Assembly: GCA_019418225.1 (NCBI GenBank)
Contig: DYCF01000014.1
Location: forward strand, 38,296-102,295
Reading direction: 5' to 3'
Length of the DNA: 64,000 nucleotides
Origin: Clostridiales bacterium
GTDB lineage: Bacteria; Bacillota; Clostridia; Lachnospirales; Cellulosilyticaceae
Translations under genes and position numbers: made by a program
The notes under the pieces: model-generated
Told to the model about the DNA's origin: nothing
The model's input: the letters and a program-made list of their open reading frames with translations, nothing else
The model's database searches: none
Shown: one piece after another, positions 1 to 8,565 of the stretch
Numbering within the stretch: the first letter of the stretch is position 1
How the letters are laid out: each line of letters begins with the position of its first letter

Positions 1-2
1 AG

Positions 3-566
3 AAAAGTGATATTTTAAGACAATACTTTGGTGATGTATTTAAAAACGCGTTATCGCATATTGTAGGGACACAATTTAGAAATACAGCAACTATAGGTGG
101 AAGTGTTTTTTCACGCTTTGGATTTTCTGATCCTTTAACCGTATTGTTAGCACTAGATACACAGGTAGAGCTTTATGGGGCAGGTAGGATGTCCCTTGAA
201 GAGTTTATGTTAGCGAAACCTCAAAAAGACCTTTTAGTCAAACTGATTATAAAGAAAGAACAAACAAAGGTGATTTATAAATGTCAACGTCAAACAGCCA
301 CAGATTTTCCGAATCTTACAGTTTGTGTAAGTGAAAGGGAAGAAAAATACAAAATTGTAGTAGGTGCAAGGCCACAAAAAGCAAAACTTGCTTATGAAGG
401 TATGAAACTTCTAAATGAGGGACAGGCCCCTGTAAAAGTGGCAGAAGTGGTAGCAGAAGAACTTAATTTTGGAGACAATATGCGTGCAAGTGGGGCTTAT
501 CGTAAACATCTTGCCAAGGTGCTTGTGCGAAGAAGTTTAGAAGAACTTATGACAGAAGGTAAATAA
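3..566 (+). CDS. Molybdenum hydroxylase FAD-binding subunit (partial, 5' end cut)
   Basis: The reading frame is open from the first base, so the N-terminal FAD-binding part lies outside the window. The visible part contains TQFRNTATIGGSVF, typical of the FAD-binding domain of CoxM/XdhB-type subunits, followed by the CO dehydrogenase flavoprotein C-terminal domain. In this family the subunit passes electrons between the 2Fe-2S clusters and NAD(P) or another acceptor. It is followed directly by the 2Fe-2S subunit and the molybdenum subunit, the usual medium-small-large set. The downstream ATG at base 144 is internal to the domain and is not the real start. Substrate cannot be told from this part. 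Confidence 0.88.
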   Translation, partial: KSDILRQYFGDVFKNALSHIVGTQFRNTATIGGSVFSRFGFSDPLTVLLALDTQVELYGAGRMSLEEFMLAKPQKDLLVKLIIKKEQTKVIYKCQRQTATDFPNLTVCVSEREEKYKIVVGARPQKAKLAYEGMKLLNEGQAPVKVAEVVAEELNFGDNMRASGAYRKHLAKVLVRRSLEELMTEGK

Positions 567-629
567 CAAATAGGAGTTTGAATTGTAATTAAAAGAACAA
601 ATACTAGATATAGTTAAGGATGAGGCACA

Positions 630-1082
630 ATGAAGATAAAGGTATGGATTAATAATAAACTTTATGAAGATGAAGTGGCAGCAGATTTAATGCTTATAGA
701 TTATGTACGCTCAAAAGGTTATTACAGTGTCAAAAGAGGCTGTGAAACGACTAACTGCGGTTTATGTACAGTTTGGCTAGAAGGGACACCTGTTTTATCA
801 TGTAGTGTACTGGCTATGCGTGCAAATGGCAAGAAAGTAACGACTCTAGAAGGGTTAGAAGAGGAAGCACGAGAATTTGGTGAGTTTTTAGCAGGTGAGG
901 GGGCAGAACAATGTGGTTTTTGCAGTCCTGGTTTTATTATGAATGTGTTAGCCATGAAGCGTGAACTTATAAAGCCTACAGAAGAGGAAATTAAAGAATA
1001 TCTAGCAGGTAACTTATGTCGTTGTACAGGATATATGGGGCAACTTCGTGCCATTCAAGCTTATTTAGAGGAGAGAGTATAA
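630..1082 (+). CDS. Molybdenum hydroxylase 2Fe-2S subunit
   Basis: A 150-residue protein with the two-cluster architecture of XdhC/CoxS-type small subunits. The plant-ferredoxin-like cluster is bound by Cys38, Cys43, Cys46 and Cys58, and the second cluster by Cys95, Cys98, Cys130 and Cys132 (CGFCSPG and CRCTGY). Length is normal for the family. It carries electrons from the Mo site to the FAD subunit in the cytoplasm. The start ATG has an upstream AAGGATGAGG ribosome-binding stretch. It sits 63 bp after the FAD subunit and 3 bp before the Mo subunit, so the three are almost certainly one operon. Confidence 0.95.
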   Translation: MKIKVWINNKLYEDEVAADLMLIDYVRSKGYYSVKRGCETTNCGLCTVWLEGTPVLSCSVLAMRANGKKVTTLEGLEEEAREFGEFLAGEGAEQCGFCSPGFIMNVLAMKRELIKPTEEEIKEYLAGNLCRCTGYMGQLRAIQAYLEERV

Positions 1083-1085
1083 AAG

Positions 1086-3377
1086 ATGAAAGAGACAATG
1101 AAGTATGTAAGCAGCAGCATCAAAAAAATAGATGCTGAGGCACTTGTTACTGGAAAACCAGTTTATACAGAAGATATGATGCCAAAAGAATGCTTAGTGG
1201 TTAAAGTGTTACGAAGCCCTCATGCTTATGCAAGAATTAAGAATATCAATAAGAATATTGCTTTAAAAGTACCTGGCATAGAAGCTATCTATACTTATGA
1301 AGATGTACCACGTATTCGCTTTACAACAGCAGGCCAATCTTATCCAGAACCAAGTCCATATGATCGTTACATATTAGAGGAGTATGTCCGTTATGTAGGT
1401 GATGTTGTAGCGATTGTAGCAGGAGAAAATGATGCGGCTGTTGATAAGGCGCTTAAACTGATAAAAGTAGAATATGAGGTTTTAGAACCTGTGCTTGACT
1501 TTACAAAGGCGCTAGATCATCCAGTAGTTATTCACCCTGAAGAAGATTATTTTAATAATTTCCCTATAGGTGGGGATCGCAAGCGTAATTTATGCGCTTC
1601 AGAAAAGCTTACACAGGGTGACTTAGAAGGCGCTTTTGCTGAAAGTGATGTAATTCTAGAACGTACATATCATACAAAGGCAAATGCTCAGGCTATGATG
1701 GAGACATTTAGAAGCTATACATATTTAGACCATAATGGAAGATTAACCGTTGTTTCAAGCACACAAGTACCTTTTCATATTAGAAGACATATTGCTAGAG
1801 CCTTAGATATTCCAAAGACAAAAGTGCGCATTATTAAGCCACGTATTGGTGGTGGATTTGGGGCAAAACAAAACATGGTTTCTGATATTTATCCTGCTTT
1901 TGTAACACACATGACAGGAAAGCCAGCTGCAATGATTTTCACACGTGAAGAAACATTTAAGGCTTCTACAAGTCGCCATGAAATGCAGATTCGTGTTAAA
2001 GTAGGTAGCGATAAAGCAGGAAATATTAAGGCTATTGATTTATATACTTTATCAAATACAGGAGCCTATGGTGAACACGCTTCCACGGTAGTTGGTCTTT
2101 CAGGACACAAGACAATTCCACTTTATAATAAAGCAAAAGCTTTTAGATTTGACTATGATGTTGTTTATACGAATACGATGTCGGCAGGGGCCTTCAGAGG
2201 ATATGGTGCAACACAAGGTTTATTTGCCTTAGAGAGCATTATGAATGAGCTTGCCAGTGAGCTTGGCATAGACCCAGTTGCGCTTCGTTTGAAAAACATT
2301 GGTGAAGAAGGCGAAATCATGCCTGCTTACTATGATAACAGGTTGGAAAGTACAGCACTTAAACAATGTTTATTAAAAGGTAAAGAAATGATTGGATGGG
2401 ATGAAAAATATCCATTTAGACAAGTTGGTAGAAATAAAGTACGTTCGGTGGGAATGGCAATGACAATGCAGGGTTCTGCAATTGCCAACATTGACGTTGC
2501 GACAGTTGAAATTAGGCTTGGTGATGATGGCTTCTACACATTAATGATAGGGGCAACAGATATGGGAACAGGTTGTGATACAATCCTTGCACAAATTGCA
2601 GCAGAGTGTTTAGAGTGTGAAATGGATAAAATTATTGTAACTGGTGTAGATACAGACACATCACCATATGACACAGGTTCATACGCTTCAAGTACAACTT
2701 ACTTAACAGGGCAAGCAGTCGTTAAAACATGTGAAGAATTACGTGAAAAGATGATAAAAGCTGCAGCTAAGGTATTAGAAGTTTCAGAGGAGCAAATCAT
2801 TTTTACGGGCAATCAGTTTGAAACAGCAGATGGCAATCAAGTATTAAGTCTTAGGGATTTAGCGGTAGGCCAAGCATCAGGTAGCGTTGCGGGATACTTC
2901 TCGGCTACTAAATCGCATACAAGTCCAACGTCACCACCACCATTTATGACAGGCTTCGTAGAGCTTGAAATTGACACAGAAACGGGTGAAATGGAAATAA
3001 TTGATTATGTAGGGGTTGTAGATTGTGGGACAGTCATCAATACATCTCTTGCTAGAATTCAAGCTGAAGGTGGCCTTGTACAAGGAATCGGCATGGCGCT
3101 GTATGAGGATATTCAGTACAATGCCCAAGGAAAGATGATGAATAATTCTTTCATGCAGTATAAAATTCCATCACGTTTAGATGTTGGAAAGGTACGTGTA
3201 GCCTTTGAAAGTAGCTATGAACCAACAGGGCCTTTTGGGGCAAAATCTATAGGAGAAGTCGTAATTAATACACCATCACCAGCTTTAGCACATGCAGTAT
3301 ATAATGGGACAGGTGTTGCGATAAGAGAGCTGCCAATTACACCGGAAAAAATTGTAGCTGGATTAATCAAAGCGTGA
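1086..3377 (+). CDS. Molybdenum hydroxylase large subunit (xanthine dehydrogenase family)
   Basis: A 763-residue molybdopterin-binding subunit. The N-terminal a/b hammerhead domain (about residues 15-125) is followed by the Mo-pterin domains. Visible motifs are GGGFGAK (about 255-261), GAFRGYGATQ, and GAKSIGE near the C-terminus, whose Glu724 matches the catalytic base of xanthine dehydrogenases. The family hydroxylates N-heterocycles or aldehydes with water as oxygen source. Xanthine or another purine is plausible, and a purine permease lies 10 kb downstream, but the sequence does not fix the substrate. The stop codon overlaps the start of the MocA-like gene (GTGA), implying translational coupling with its cofactor-maturation partner. 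Confidence 0.93.
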   Translation: MKETMKYVSSSIKKIDAEALVTGKPVYTEDMMPKECLVVKVLRSPHAYARIKNINKNIALKVPGIEAIYTYEDVPRIRFTTAGQSYPEPSPYDRYILEEYVRYVGDVVAIVAGENDAAVDKALKLIKVEYEVLEPVLDFTKALDHPVVIHPEEDYFNNFPIGGDRKRNLCASEKLTQGDLEGAFAESDVILERTYHTKANAQAMMETFRSYTYLDHNGRLTVVSSTQVPFHIRRHIARALDIPKTKVRIIKPRIGGGFGAKQNMVSDIYPAFVTHMTGKPAAMIFTREETFKASTSRHEMQIRVKVGSDKAGNIKAIDLYTLSNTGAYGEHASTVVGLSGHKTIPLYNKAKAFRFDYDVVYTNTMSAGAFRGYGATQGLFALESIMNELASELGIDPVALRLKNIGEEGEIMPAYYDNRLESTALKQCLLKGKEMIGWDEKYPFRQVGRNKVRSVGMAMTMQGSAIANIDVATVEIRLGDDGFYTLMIGATDMGTGCDTILAQIAAECLECEMDKIIVTGVDTDTSPYDTGSYASSTTYLTGQAVVKTCEELREKMIKAAAKVLEVSEEQIIFTGNQFETADGNQVLSLRDLAVGQASGSVAGYFSATKSHTSPTSPPPFMTGFVELEIDTETGEMEIIDYVGVVDCGTVINTSLARIQAEGGLVQGIGMALYEDIQYNAQGKMMNNSFMQYKIPSRLDVGKVRVAFESSYEPTGPFGAKSIGEVVINTPSPALAHAVYNGTGVAIRELPITPEKIVAGLIKA

Positions 3378-3997
3378 GAATAACAGCAATTATTTTGGCT
3401 TCTGGTTTTGGAAAGCGCTTTGAAGGCAATAAGTTACTAGCAATTTATAAAGAAAAACCATTGATTATGCATATTGTCGAGAAGGTCATAAGGCAAGAAT
3501 TTCATGAGGTGATTATTGTTTCCCAGTATGATGAAATTCTTGATTTAGTAAACGCTTCAAAGCATGCCAAATCGAACATTAAGGTGATAAAAAATAATGC
3601 ACCCCATAAAGGAATAAGTGAATCGATTAAATTGGGGATACAAGAAGGTGATTGCTGTGAAGCCTACATGTTCTTCGTAGGTGATATGCCGCTTATCAAA
3701 GCAGAAACAATAGAGAAAATGCTAGTGGCATTTAAAGCGTTTTACCTTAATGAAAAGTCCATACTTTGTTCGAGTTACAAGGGGCAAAGAGGAAATCCGG
3801 TCATTTTTTCGGCAGCATACAAGCAGGAACTTTTAAGTCTTGAAGGTGATGTAGGTGGCAGACAGGTGATTAAGAAGCATTTATCTCAGGTAGCTACTTA
3901 TGAAGTACAGTGTGAAGAAGAATTATTTGATATTGATACACAGTCAGCTTATAACAAATTATTGCAAGGTCAATTTTCTTTCAAAAAATGTGAATAA
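3374..3997 (+). CDS. MocA-like molybdenum cofactor nucleotidyltransferase
   Basis: A 207-residue MobA-like NTP transferase. The N-terminus carries LASGFGKRFEGNKLL, the signature-type nucleotide-binding loop, and GDMPLI supplies the metal-binding Asp; the RGNPV motif further on is also typical. MocA enzymes attach CMP to the Mo-pterin, making the dinucleotide form used by xanthine-dehydrogenase-type enzymes. A GTG start overlaps the TGA of the Mo subunit by 4 bp, so it is co-translated with its client. GMP transfer (MobA) is less likely given this neighbour. Confidence 0.85.
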   Translation: MRITAIILASGFGKRFEGNKLLAIYKEKPLIMHIVEKVIRQEFHEVIIVSQYDEILDLVNASKHAKSNIKVIKNNAPHKGISESIKLGIQEGDCCEAYMFFVGDMPLIKAETIEKMLVAFKAFYLNEKSILCSSYKGQRGNPVIFSAAYKQELLSLEGDVGGRQVIKKHLSQVATYEVQCEEELFDIDTQSAYNKLLQGQFSFKKCE

Positions 3998-4023
3998 AAT
4001 TGGATTAGATGTATATAATGTAA

Positions 4024-4065
4024 TTGATAAAAAGTAGCGCCTTAAAAAAGCATACTTTTTATCAA
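4024..4065 (+). terminator. Perfect 13-bp inverted repeat after the Mo hydroxylase operon
   Basis: TTGATAAAAAGTA (4024-4036) is the exact reverse complement of 4053-4065, with a 16-base loop. It begins 27 bp after the mocA-like stop. It could act as a terminator, although no clean T-run follows the right arm, or it may be the first element of the structured leader of the next gene. Confidence 0.5.
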
Positions 4066-4071
4066 TAAGCA

Positions 4072-4157
4072 AAGGAACCAGATAAGAAACTCCGTCCAGA
4101 ATCATCTCGAACAAAGTTCCTTAATAGTCCCTTAAAATAATTAGTTCATTTTGAACT
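4072..4157 (+). promoter_or_regulatory. Structured leader upstream of the NifX-like gene
   Basis: AAGGAAC (4072-4078) pairs with GTTCCTT (4116-4122), enclosing a 37-base loop of mixed composition. A second perfect hairpin, AGTTCA-TTT-TGAACT (4143-4157), ends just before the AGGAGG ribosome-binding site of the next gene. The composition is less AT-rich than ordinary spacers here. It may be a cis-regulatory RNA; I could not match it to a known riboswitch class. Confidence 0.35.
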
Positions 4158-4179
4158 GAAAATTTAGGAGGAGTCTATT

Positions 4180-4506
4180 ATGAAAAGAATAGCAGTAGCA
4201 TGTAATGAGAAAAAATCAGTAGAGGCGTTCAAAGATTGTAAGGAATTTGAAATTTATGAAACAGAAGATGGACAGGTTGAAAAAGAATGGACAATTAGTA
4301 ATACTGGCCATAATCCTGACTATCCATCCCTCTATTTGAGTGACATTGGTGTAAAAGCTGTTATTGCTGGTGATATGGATAATAACAGCCTGAACATCTT
4401 CAATAAAAAAGGCGTAGAAGCCATTGTAGGCGTTCATGGCGATATTGAAGATAATGTAGAAGCTTTTTTAGATGGTAAGCTTAAAGCAACTCATCAGGCA
4501 TGTTAA
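4180..4506 (+). CDS. NifX/NifB-like dinitrogenase iron-molybdenum cofactor family protein
   Basis: A 108-residue single-domain protein of the NifX/NafY fold. It starts MKRIAVACNE, has an acidic middle, and contains the GVKAVIAGDMDNNSLNIF core with the typical pattern of a ligand-handling loop followed by a helix. There is no nitrogenase in the window. Stand-alone members in Clostridia often sit near molybdenum or selenium metabolism genes, which fits the neighbouring Mo hydroxylase operon. A strong AGGAGG ribosome-binding site lies 8 bp before the ATG. A role as carrier or scaffold in metal cofactor handling is inferred only from family and context. Confidence 0.8.
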   Translation: MKRIAVACNEKKSVEAFKDCKEFEIYETEDGQVEKEWTISNTGHNPDYPSLYLSDIGVKAVIAGDMDNNSLNIFNKKGVEAIVGVHGDIEDNVEAFLDGKLKATHQAC

Positions 4507-4525
4507 ATCAAAAAAATCCTGCGCT

Positions 4526-4591
4526 AAATAAAAAATCCCTTTCTTGGAAAAAAGATTTAAGTATCTTATCCAAGAAGGGGATTTTTTATTT
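4526..4591. terminator. Long hairpin, bidirectional terminator
   Basis: Arms 4526-4548 and 4569-4591 are complementary over 23 bp with a single G-T mismatch, flanked by A-rich and T-rich ends, so it can terminate both the NifX-like gene (+) and the minus-strand gene that ends inside its right arm. Confidence 0.85.
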
Positions 4592-4968
4592 AGAGATAAT
4601 GCGCTAATTGTTCACGGAGACGTTCCACAGCTTTCACGGCTTCTTTGATTAATTTTTTGACATCCTTTTCAATATCTTTGTAATGATTAAGATAGGTGTA
4701 GATTTCTTTTACAGCAGTGTTACAATCATCAAAATAACTTTTGAAACAGCTTGACTCACCTTGTTTTCATCTTTTTCATTGCCTTCTAGAGTAGATAGTT
4801 TTGTTTTGAGTTGTTCTTCGTAGTGTTTGAGGGCATCCGTACTCTTGATAACCATTAGTTTAAAGTCTGGATCTTTCATAGGATCGAGCAGATTTTTAAT
4901 CGATGAAATACTTTTTTTAACTTCATCCTCACACTTTTTAAAAGTGCTATATTTTCGGTATTAGTCAT
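4590..4968 (-). pseudogene. Frameshifted gene for a ~126-residue helical protein
   Basis: On the minus strand an ATG at 4968 is preceded by an AAAGGAAAGG ribosome-binding site and begins MTNTENIALLK. The frame breaks twice: near the T-run at 4935-4939 and again near the T-run at 4739-4742. Adding one base to each run restores a continuous 126-residue reading frame that ends at the stop 4590-4592, in the arm of a terminator. The restored protein is charged, rich in Lys/Glu/Asp and largely helical, ending KAVERLREQLAHYL. I do not recognise the family. Both lesions are single-base losses in homopolymers, so either true decay or sequencing error is possible. Confidence 0.75.
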
Positions 4969-5088
4969 AGTTTTTTCCTTTCCTTGTATACTATAAAATC
5001 CTTCAATGTTTATTATGACAAAGAAAAATTGATTTCATACATGCACCATATTGAAGAATATATTGTTATGTAGACATTTTTCACATAT

Positions 5089-5128
5089 TGTATATTGAAT
5101 ATACATTAATTAGAAAATAGAATATAAT
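5089..5128 (+). promoter_or_regulatory. Promoter with overlapping palindromic operator for the hypB operon
   Basis: TGTATATT-G-AATATACA (5089-5105) is a perfect palindrome around one central base. Its right arm overlaps a candidate -35 box, TATACA (5100-5105). A perfect TATAAT -10 box follows after 17 bp (5123-5128). The hypB start is 34 bp further on. Binding by a repressor at the palindrome would block this promoter. The regulator is unknown. Confidence 0.6.
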
Positions 5129-5161
5129 ATGAAAGTATAAAAGCAAAAAAGGAGAACAACA

Positions 5162-5830
5162 ATGGAAACATTTAAAGTGATGGAAATTAAACAAAGTATT
5201 TTTGAAGATAATGATAGACAGGCTCATTTACTAAGAGAAGAATTAAAGGTCAATAAAACATTCTTACTTAACTTAATGTCATCACCTGGTTCAGGAAAGA
5301 CAACAACTGTATTAAGAACAATAGAAGCGCTAAAAGATAAAATGCGCATCGGTGTCTTAGAAGCAGATATTGATTCAGATGTAGATGCAAGAACTGTATC
5401 TGAAGCTGGTGCCAAAGCAATTCAGCTTCATACAGGTGGCATGTGTCATTTAGATGCAGATATGACGAAACAAGGATTATATGGATTAGGCATGGAGGAT
5501 GTGGATTTTGTAATCCTTGAAAATGTAGGCAATCTAGTTTGTCCAGCAGAGTTTGACACAGGGGCATCTAAAAATGCAATGATTTTAAGTGTGCCAGAGG
5601 GAGACGATAAACCTTTGAAGTATCCACTTATGTTTTCCATAGTGGATGTTGTACTGATTAATAAAATAGATGCCAAAGATTATTTTGATTTTGATATAGA
5701 AGCTGTAAAGGAACGTATAAGAAGGTTAAATCCTAATGCAAAGGTGATACCAATTTCAGCCAAGACAGGTGAAGGTATTGATGAATGGGCAAGATGGCTT
5801 AGTCAAGAAGTTGAAAATTGGAATGAATAA
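5162..5830 (+). CDS. hypB: HypB-family GTPase (nickel incorporation)
   Basis: A 222-residue SIMIBI-class GTPase. The P-loop is SPGSGKTT (41-48). The G-domain metal-site residues of HypB are present: Cys95-His96 in GGMCHLDADM and Cys127 in ENVGNLVCPAEFD. The NKID guanine-specificity motif is also present. The N-terminal His-rich nickel-storage stretch of some HypB proteins is missing. HypB works with HypA to deliver nickel to [NiFe]-hydrogenase. hypA lies 2.7 kb downstream in the same direction, separated by a large flavoprotein gene. No hydrogenase structural gene occurs in the window, so the client protein is unknown. Confidence 0.92.
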   Translation: METFKVMEIKQSIFEDNDRQAHLLREELKVNKTFLLNLMSSPGSGKTTTVLRTIEALKDKMRIGVLEADIDSDVDARTVSEAGAKAIQLHTGGMCHLDADMTKQGLYGLGMEDVDFVILENVGNLVCPAEFDTGASKNAMILSVPEGDDKPLKYPLMFSIVDVVLINKIDAKDYFDFDIEAVKERIRRLNPNAKVIPISAKTGEGIDEWARWLSQEVENWNE

Positions 5831-5861
5831 TCATCATATAAGTTAAAGTGGAGGGTGCGTA

Positions 5862-8546
5862 ATGGTTAAGAAAAAGGTACTTGAATTAGCAAATAAGATT
5901 GGAGCAGGAATTACAGGTGGATTAATTAGAGTAAAGCCAGAAGATCCAGAGTATAGAATTTTAGAACCTGTCGTAACAGATGAAATGGCAGAGATTGCAT
6001 TATGTCTTGAGGTGCGTAAACCTAAGACAGTAAAAGAAGTGGCAGCGCTATGTAAAAAGCCAGTAAAAGAAGTGGAGAAAATATTATTTCAATTAGCTGT
6101 CGATGGTGTTATTAAGGTTGAAAAAGAACACGGGATTGACAAGTATTTCTTAGAGTTATTTGTACCAGGTGTCATGGAGTATATGGTGGCAAATAAAGAA
6201 AATGTAAAAAAATATCCTGTTATAGGAGAATGCTTTGAAGAGTACACAAGAAAGCTAGGCCCTGTACTTGCAGGAAACTTACCAATAGGTATGGGCGTTA
6301 TGCGTGTTATTCCTATTGAAGAAGCTATTGAAGGAGATACAAGAAAAGCATCTTATGAAGAAATTACATATCTTTTAAATAAACATGACATGTTTTCGGT
6401 AGCAGATTGTGCCTGTCGTACGTCTATGCGTCTAAAGGGAGAAGGCTGTGGTCATACAGTTGAAGAAATGTGTATTCAGCTAGGGCCAGCAGCAGACTTT
6501 TATATTCGCACAGGTAGAGGAAGACAAATTACAAGAGAAGAAGCCATTGCAATCTGTAAAAAAGCTGAAAAAGAAGGATTAGTGCATCAGATTCCTAATT
6601 TATCAGGACCAGGAGAAGCGTTAGCGATTTGCAACTGCTGTGGCTGTTCTTGCTTTGGTCTACGTAATACAACCATGTATAAAAATCCAGATTTCTCTAG
6701 ATCAAATTATGTTGCACAAGTTGATCCTAGCAAATGTGTTGCTTGCGGTGCGTGTGTAGAAAATTGTCAAGCTAATGCAGCTAAATTAGGTCAGAGTTTA
6801 TGTACCAAGGTGCCACTTCCAGAAAAAGAAGAAAGAGAAACACCTTATGATACGCCTTGGGGTAAAGAAAAGTGGAATCTTAACTATCGTCATCGTCAAA
6901 TCGTAGAAGAAACGGGTACAAGTCCATGTAAGACAAATTGTCCAGCACATATTGCGGTACAAGGTTATATTAAAATGGCATCTCAAGGTAGGTACAAAGA
7001 GGCATTAGCACTTATTAAAAAAGAAAATCCACTGCCTGCAATTTGTGGACGCATTTGTCCAAGAAAATGTGAATCAGCTTGTACAAGAGGAGATATAGAT
7101 GAGCCACTTGCAGTAGATGAAATTAAGAAATTTATTGCCGAACAAGACTTGAATGAAGTACATCGATTTATACCAGAAAAATTAGAAGCCAAAAATCAAA
7201 AGGTTGCAGTAGTTGGGGCAGGTCCAGCAGGACTTTCTTGTGCATACTTCTTAGCTATTTGGGGCTATGAGGTGACAGTATTTGAAAAAGAAAAGCGACT
7301 TGGTGGGATGTTAACTTTAGGCATTCCAGCTTTTAGACTTGAGAAAGAAGTGGTAGATGCAGAGATTGATATTTTAAAACAACTTGGTATTACTTTTAAA
7401 GAAGGTATTGAGGTAGGTAAAGATGTCACACTTGCAAATCTTAGAGAAGAGGGATATCAAGCATTTTATCTTGCAATTGGTGCAAATAGTGGCAGAAAGC
7501 TAGGGCTTGAAGGAGAAAAGGCAGAAGGCGTAATGACAGGTGTGGATTTCCTAAGACAAATCAACTTAGGTGAAGCAGTAGATATGACAGGGCAAGTCGT
7601 TGTCATCGGTGGTGGTAATGTCGCTATTGACGTGGCACGTACAGCTACAAGAGTAGGTGCTAAGAAGGTTGAAATGTATTGCTTAGAAAAAAGACAAGAG
7701 ATGCCTGCCCTTGAGGAGGAAATAGAAGAGGCATTAACTGAAGACATTATGATTCAAAATGCGTGGGGACCAAAGCGCATAGTAGAAGAAAATGGACGCG
7801 TTATAGGGGTTGAATTTAAAAAATGTCAAAGCGTATTTGACCATAAAGGGAAGTTTAATCCTCAGTTTGATGAAAATGAAACGAAATTTGTAAACGCTGA
7901 TTATGTGATTGTTTCAGTGGGTCAAAGTATGAATTGGGGAGGACTGCTTGAACAATCTCAAATGACATTAAATCCAAATCAAACGTTGAAAGCAGACCCA
8001 TTAACATTCCAAACAGGTGAACAAGATGTATTTGCAGGTGGAGATGCTGTTACAGGTCCTAAGTTTGCAATTGATGCAATTGCTTTAGGTAAACAAGGCG
8101 CCATTTCAATTCGCCGTTATCTTCAAGGTGATAATATTGCCATAGGGCGTGAAATCGATTATGAAATGTTTGATAAAGACAATTTAGATTTAAGTAGCTA
8201 TGACCGTATGCCTAGACAAAAAGTACATCATACAAAAGAAACGCAAAAGAGCTTTAAAGACTTACGCCTTACCTTTACAGAAGAACAGGTGAAAGAAGAA
8301 ACAAAACGTTGTCTTGGATGTGGTGTAGCGGTGGTTGATGATTATCAATGTGTTGGCTGTGGTGTTTGTACAACAAAATGTCAATTTGAGGCCATTTCAC
8401 TTGTTCGCAAATATGATAGTGCAGGGATGGAAATTAATGCAATGAAGCCAGTGGTTGTTAAATATGCAGCAAAACGTCAAGCAAGAATTATAGCGAAGAA
8501 AATGAAGAAGAGTGTGAAATCAGTATTTAAAAAGAAACATAAGTAG
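5862..8546 (+). CDS. GltD-like FAD/NAD(P) oxidoreductase fused to ferredoxin modules
   Basis: An 894-residue multidomain iron-sulfur flavoprotein. The N-terminus (about 1-270) has a winged-helix-like stretch and a Cys-rich segment (ADCACRTS, CNCCGCSCFG). A 4Fe-4S ferredoxin motif follows (Cys292, 295, 298, 302). A second Cys-rich domain of the glutamate-synthase small-subunit type lies at about 355-425 (SPCKTNCPAH, CGRICPRKCESAC). The FAD-binding GAGPAG is near 452, the NAD(P) site GGGNVAID near 580, and another ferredoxin-like Cys set is at about 817-850. It probably moves electrons between NAD(P)H and a ferredoxin-type partner. Its place between hypB and hypA suggests a link to hydrogenase or another nickel enzyme, which is inference. 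Confidence 0.85.
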   Translation: MVKKKVLELANKIGAGITGGLIRVKPEDPEYRILEPVVTDEMAEIALCLEVRKPKTVKEVAALCKKPVKEVEKILFQLAVDGVIKVEKEHGIDKYFLELFVPGVMEYMVANKENVKKYPVIGECFEEYTRKLGPVLAGNLPIGMGVMRVIPIEEAIEGDTRKASYEEITYLLNKHDMFSVADCACRTSMRLKGEGCGHTVEEMCIQLGPAADFYIRTGRGRQITREEAIAICKKAEKEGLVHQIPNLSGPGEALAICNCCGCSCFGLRNTTMYKNPDFSRSNYVAQVDPSKCVACGACVENCQANAAKLGQSLCTKVPLPEKEERETPYDTPWGKEKWNLNYRHRQIVEETGTSPCKTNCPAHIAVQGYIKMASQGRYKEALALIKKENPLPAICGRICPRKCESACTRGDIDEPLAVDEIKKFIAEQDLNEVHRFIPEKLEAKNQKVAVVGAGPAGLSCAYFLAIWGYEVTVFEKEKRLGGMLTLGIPAFRLEKEVVDAEIDILKQLGITFKEGIEVGKDVTLANLREEGYQAFYLAIGANSGRKLGLEGEKAEGVMTGVDFLRQINLGEAVDMTGQVVVIGGGNVAIDVARTATRVGAKKVEMYCLEKRQEMPALEEEIEEALTEDIMIQNAWGPKRIVEENGRVIGVEFKKCQSVFDHKGKFNPQFDENETKFVNADYVIVSVGQSMNWGGLLEQSQMTLNPNQTLKADPLTFQTGEQDVFAGGDAVTGPKFAIDAIALGKQGAISIRRYLQGDNIAIGREIDYEMFDKDNLDLSSYDRMPRQKVHHTKETQKSFKDLRLTFTEEQVKEETKRCLGCGVAVVDDYQCVGCGVCTTKCQFEAISLVRKYDSAGMEINAMKPVVVKYAAKRQARIIAKKMKKSVKSVFKKKHK

Positions 8547-8565
8547 TTTATAAGAGGTGAAGTCG

